A DNA stretch of 64,000 bases from Inonotus obliquus (Eukaryota > Basidiomycota > Agaricomycetes > Hymenochaetales > Hymenochaetaceae). A model generated the notes under the pieces. It ran no database searches, was not told the DNA's origin, and saw only the letters and a list, made by a program, of their open reading frames with translations. Location: positions 682,001 through 746,000 of the forward strand of contig JAJHTX010000011.1 in the NCBI GenBank assembly GCA_032164295.1. The letters run 5' to 3'. Below are positions 60,516 to 64,000 of this stretch, piece by piece (position 1 is the stretch's first letter; each line of letters begins with the position of its first letter). Made by a program: the position numbers and the translations under genes.

Positions 60516-63500
60516 TTAATCTCTCGAGAGTGCTTGTAACTGTACGTATTCATAATAATCCCCTTTTAGAGAGAAAAGTTGATCGTGTGTTCCGTATTCG
60601 CTTATTCGAGCTTCTTTGAAGAAGTATCTATCATAGACACGTGGTTCAGTATTTGTTTTTCTTTTGGTTGACGTACAATAGATCGTGAGGAAGTGAATGG
60701 ACGTACATGCAGTCAGCATCTTGAATAGTCGATAATCGATGTGCAATAGCAATTGTCGTTCGACCTTTGGCGGCTTTGTCTAATGCTTCTTGTACAACTT
60801 TTTCAGAGTTGGAGTCGAGTGCGGAAGTTGCCTATATAACATAAGATACGTGTGGATGAGGATGGGAGCGGGAGTGAGGGAGATGAGTGAGTTGGAGGGG
60901 GGATGTGATGAACGCACCTCGTCTAGAAGCAACAATCTAGGATTTCGTATCAACGCCCTTGCGATAGCGATTCGTTCTACACCATAACCAAAATATGGAC
61001 TTTAGTCCACGAAATGAGAAATGAGATCATATGCGTTCCCTGCTTACGTTTCTGACCACCAGAAAGCTGAGAACCTTTTCCCCCAACGTTTGTTTCAAAG
61101 CCCCTATCATGTACATCAGCTCCCACCCGAATAGACAAACACCAGCACTTCAGTGGCAATGGGAAGACGTACTCAGGTAACGACTGTATGAAGTCAAGAA
61201 TATTCGCATCACGACAGGCAGCTTCGATCTCTTCTTGAGTAACTTCGTTATGCGGCTTTGTAGCTCCGAGCAGAATGTTGAAGCGGATCGAACCCGCGTA
61301 AAGCATCTACAACCATCAATCATTGTTTAGTCTCGAGTCAGAATAATCTTTGATGAAGCAAGTGACACACGGGTTCCTGCGATACAAGTGCAATGCTCTT
61401 TCGGTACTCCTGAACGTTGAGTTTCGAAATATCTTGTCCGTCGAACTGCATTCAACCTTGTGAGACGTTAGTCGTATACAGAAACTAGAAGTAACTCACG
61501 TAGACTGTGCCAGCCAACGGGTCATAGAAACGTTCAATGAGCTGTATACTGGAACCATATTGAGCTCAATTGATGGGAAACATTTGGGATGCAAAACTTA
61601 CACAGTACTCTTTCCGCATCCAGAAGCACCAACAAGAGCGATGTACGTGCCAGGCTTGACCTCGATGTCTAAACCACGAAGGACACGAACGCCCGGACGA
61701 GTCGGATATCGGAAATGAATATTCTCGAGCCGTACATGACCCTGTGGATCCTTTAGAACTGCTCCTTCATCCGACTCAGCATCAATCTCCGGCTTGGAAT
61801 CCATTATTCGGATAAGACTCGATCCTGCGCCTCTTGCCGCTGACATATCCGGAGCGAACATGAAGATCTGTCCAGCTTGGATGGCACCGAAAGTAACGGC
61901 CTACATGAAGGCCCATGGGTAAGTAAGTCTGTTGGTCTGTATCTTCCAATGATGAGTGAATGGGAGTGGGAACACGTACGACAAGGGACGTAAAGAAGTC
62001 CATCGAACTATACTCTGCCCTGCTAACTCCTCGGGACCCATACCAGAATACAAGCGCAGTGATGAAGAAGGCCGCTCCTTGTGCAGCACCGTATAGAAGA
62101 TTAGCCCATAAGGCGCCTCGAACGGAGCGCCTCAAAGGCTCCTTCAATGCATTACTGTAGACACGCAAAACATCCCTTTCAAGAGTCAACGATGCTACAG
62201 TACGAATAGCACCAGCAGCCTCGCAAGCAATCTGGGCAGATTGCTCATGAGATTCTTTGTTTTCTTGATCTTTCAGTACGACAACGCGCTTAAGGGTAAA
62301 ATTTCAGTATGAGGTAATGTCAAGCGGGGATGTTATAGAAACTGACGAGAGAAATAAAGCCAACGGAAACAAGAATTGGTATGCATGCGATACCAATGAG
62401 GGAGAGTTTCCATTGATAGATAAGACCAACTATAGAACCGCCGACGAGTGTTGCTATGCTCTGAATTATGCTGGAGGTATTCCATTAGCCTTGTTTTGTT
62501 TCACAAAATGAACGTCTAAACTCAACGTAGCAAGTGTAACACCTCCGAGACCGCTAACCTTCCCAGGATGGTCACTCAAGCTCGACGTGAGCGACCCGGT
62601 CTACAAAAGAACAAAATGAGCTCAGTTCTCCTTGTTGCTCCACTTGAGAAACGTTTCATACACTGTGCTTTTGCTCATCAAAGAATGCAACTAGAAATCA
62701 CAAATATAGCATCAATCTTAAGAAGACTTAACGGTCTGACGTACTATCTTGACGGAGCATCGACTTGAATGCGAGAATTCTTAGCTTGGCTGTAAGATTC
62801 GCCGATGCCGTGGAAAACGTATAAATTTGCACGCCGGTAGTAGCTGTTGCTCCAATTGCAATAAGAAATAGCCTTGTTGGTAGGTTCAGTTCATGGCAAA
62901 TTAATGACACAGAAAACCGATATGTCTGGTATGGAAACGTACCAAAGTGCATTGCGATCACCCGTCCTACGCAGGTCAGCACCATCTCCCTGGAATGAAG
63001 TGATAGCCAAAGCTAAAATCACCATCAGAAACAATCTGAGCAAAGTTTTCAAGGGGACACACCGTAAACTATGGCGAATGCAGGATACACTATGCCAGAT
63101 ACTGAGACCAGGATAAAGACTCTTAAGCGGTTTTATTCGTCTTTCTTGAAAGGAATAAGTACTCACGGATCGCGGCGAATGATCCAATTATGTAATACTT
63201 CCATTCGTCCGACTGGAGTGCACCAAATCGCTTGAAGATATACAAAATCGAGAAATCTTCTTCCTTTGCATATTTATCCTTTTGCGCCTGTTCCGGCAGC
63301 CCACTCGCCAGAGAACGGTTAGATTGCCTGCGGTCAAGGCTCGTTTTCTTCTCTTGCTCCGCTGCAAATTCGCGACGTGCACCCTTGTCGCTCTTACCCT
63401 TGCCATCAATTAATTCAGTATCAGCTGGCGTTTCATCGAATCTATCTTCCGACTCGCGCAACTTCTGGGCTAGGACAAGCCGTGCGTAGTGGCCATCCGG

Positions 63501-64000
63501 AATCTGAAGAAGCTCGTCGTGCGTACCATGCTCAAGGACAGCACATGCACCCATAACGTAGATTTGGTCCGCGTTCTTGACGGTGGAAAGGCGGTGGGCG
63601 ATAGATATTGTCGTCCGACCTGCAGCTGCCTTATCGAGGGCATCCTGCACGACACCCTCGCTTTGCGTATCCAAGGCGGACGTAGCTTCGTCAAGTAGCA
63701 AGATCTTTGGATCCGATATGATTGCACGAGCAATAGCGATGCGTTGTTTCTGTCCACCACTCAGCAGGAAACCACGCTCTCCAACCATGGTATCATACCC
63801 AAGCGGTAACTTGGACACGAAGTCATGAGCGTTGGCTTTGATACATGCTTCTTTCACTCGCTCGGATTTCTCTTCTTCCGACGCGTTCTCCCACTTTGTA
63901 CCGATCAGTCCATGTAAAATGTTGCCCTTGATAGTCGTTGCGAATAGCACCGGCTCCTGGGATACAAGTCCTATTTGCGAGCGCACCCATTTGAGGTTAA
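60516..64000 (-). CDS. Full-size ABCB/MDR transporter (3' part, runs off the window)
   Basis: Exports lipophilic compounds or peptides across a membrane using ATP. Only the second half is present, and the 5' end continues beyond 64000. From the edge inward the sequence starts within the first nucleotide-binding domain: Q-loop [14 protein letters not shown], signature [15 protein letters not shown], Walker [13 protein letters not shown] and [18 protein letters not shown] charged linker follows, then the second membrane domain ([13 protein letters not shown], ...), and the second NBD with Walker [12 protein letters not shown], signature SQLSGGQK, Walker B LLLLDE split by an intron before ATSALD, and H-loop. 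It ends [23 protein letters not shown]. At least ten short introns are seen. It may be a drug efflux pump or the Ste6-type pheromone exporter. Confidence 0.92.

Overview
The window comes from a basidiomycete mushroom genome, most likely Agaricomycetes. Nearly every gene is broken by short GT-AG introns of about 45-70 nt. Two genes carry DUF6593, a domain known mainly from basidiomycetes. There is a class I hydrophobin, and there are two F-box/leucine-rich proteins of the divergent kind that is expanded in mushrooms. Coding exons were joined by hand wherever the reading frame and the protein family agreed.

Left part (1-14.3 kb, all genes on the minus strand): a palindromic GGTCC/GGACC repeat patch near a possible LTR remnant, an F-box-like protein, the chitin-precursor enzyme GFA1 (5 exons, 698 aa), the actin-turnover WD40 protein AIP1, and the Rab exchange factor SEC2. 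GFA1, AIP1 and SEC2 would all serve polarised wall growth at hyphal tips, although co-location alone does not show co-regulation.

Middle part (15.7-42.6 kb): two neighbouring CsbD/LEA-like low-complexity stress proteins (minus), two tandem SLC49/FLVCR-like MFS transporters (plus), and a Ran1/Ksp1-like protein kinase with a tail of about 1,100 residues (minus). Next is a gene-poor stretch of 3.7 kb. It is followed by a tandem segmental duplication of about 1.8 kb carrying two DUF6593 genes (plus), a protein built from nested tandem repeats (minus), and a second F-box protein (minus).

Right part (45.6-64 kb): SEC24 of the COPII coat, which here starts with a complete WW domain (plus); an ELYS-like nuclear pore assembly protein (minus); a 3 kb stretch with only fragments; a class I hydrophobin with a clear TATA box (plus); a PITH-domain protein (minus); a PMP3-family proteolipid (minus), divergent from a YRA1/ALY-type mRNA export factor (plus); and the 3' part of a full-size ABCB/MDR transporter running off the right edge (minus).

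The observations most worth a second look are the WW-SEC24 fusion, the alternating higher-order repeat protein, and the DUF6593 duplication in which one copy has a GC-AG intron. No CRISPR array, rRNA gene, convincing tRNA or complete transposon was seen.
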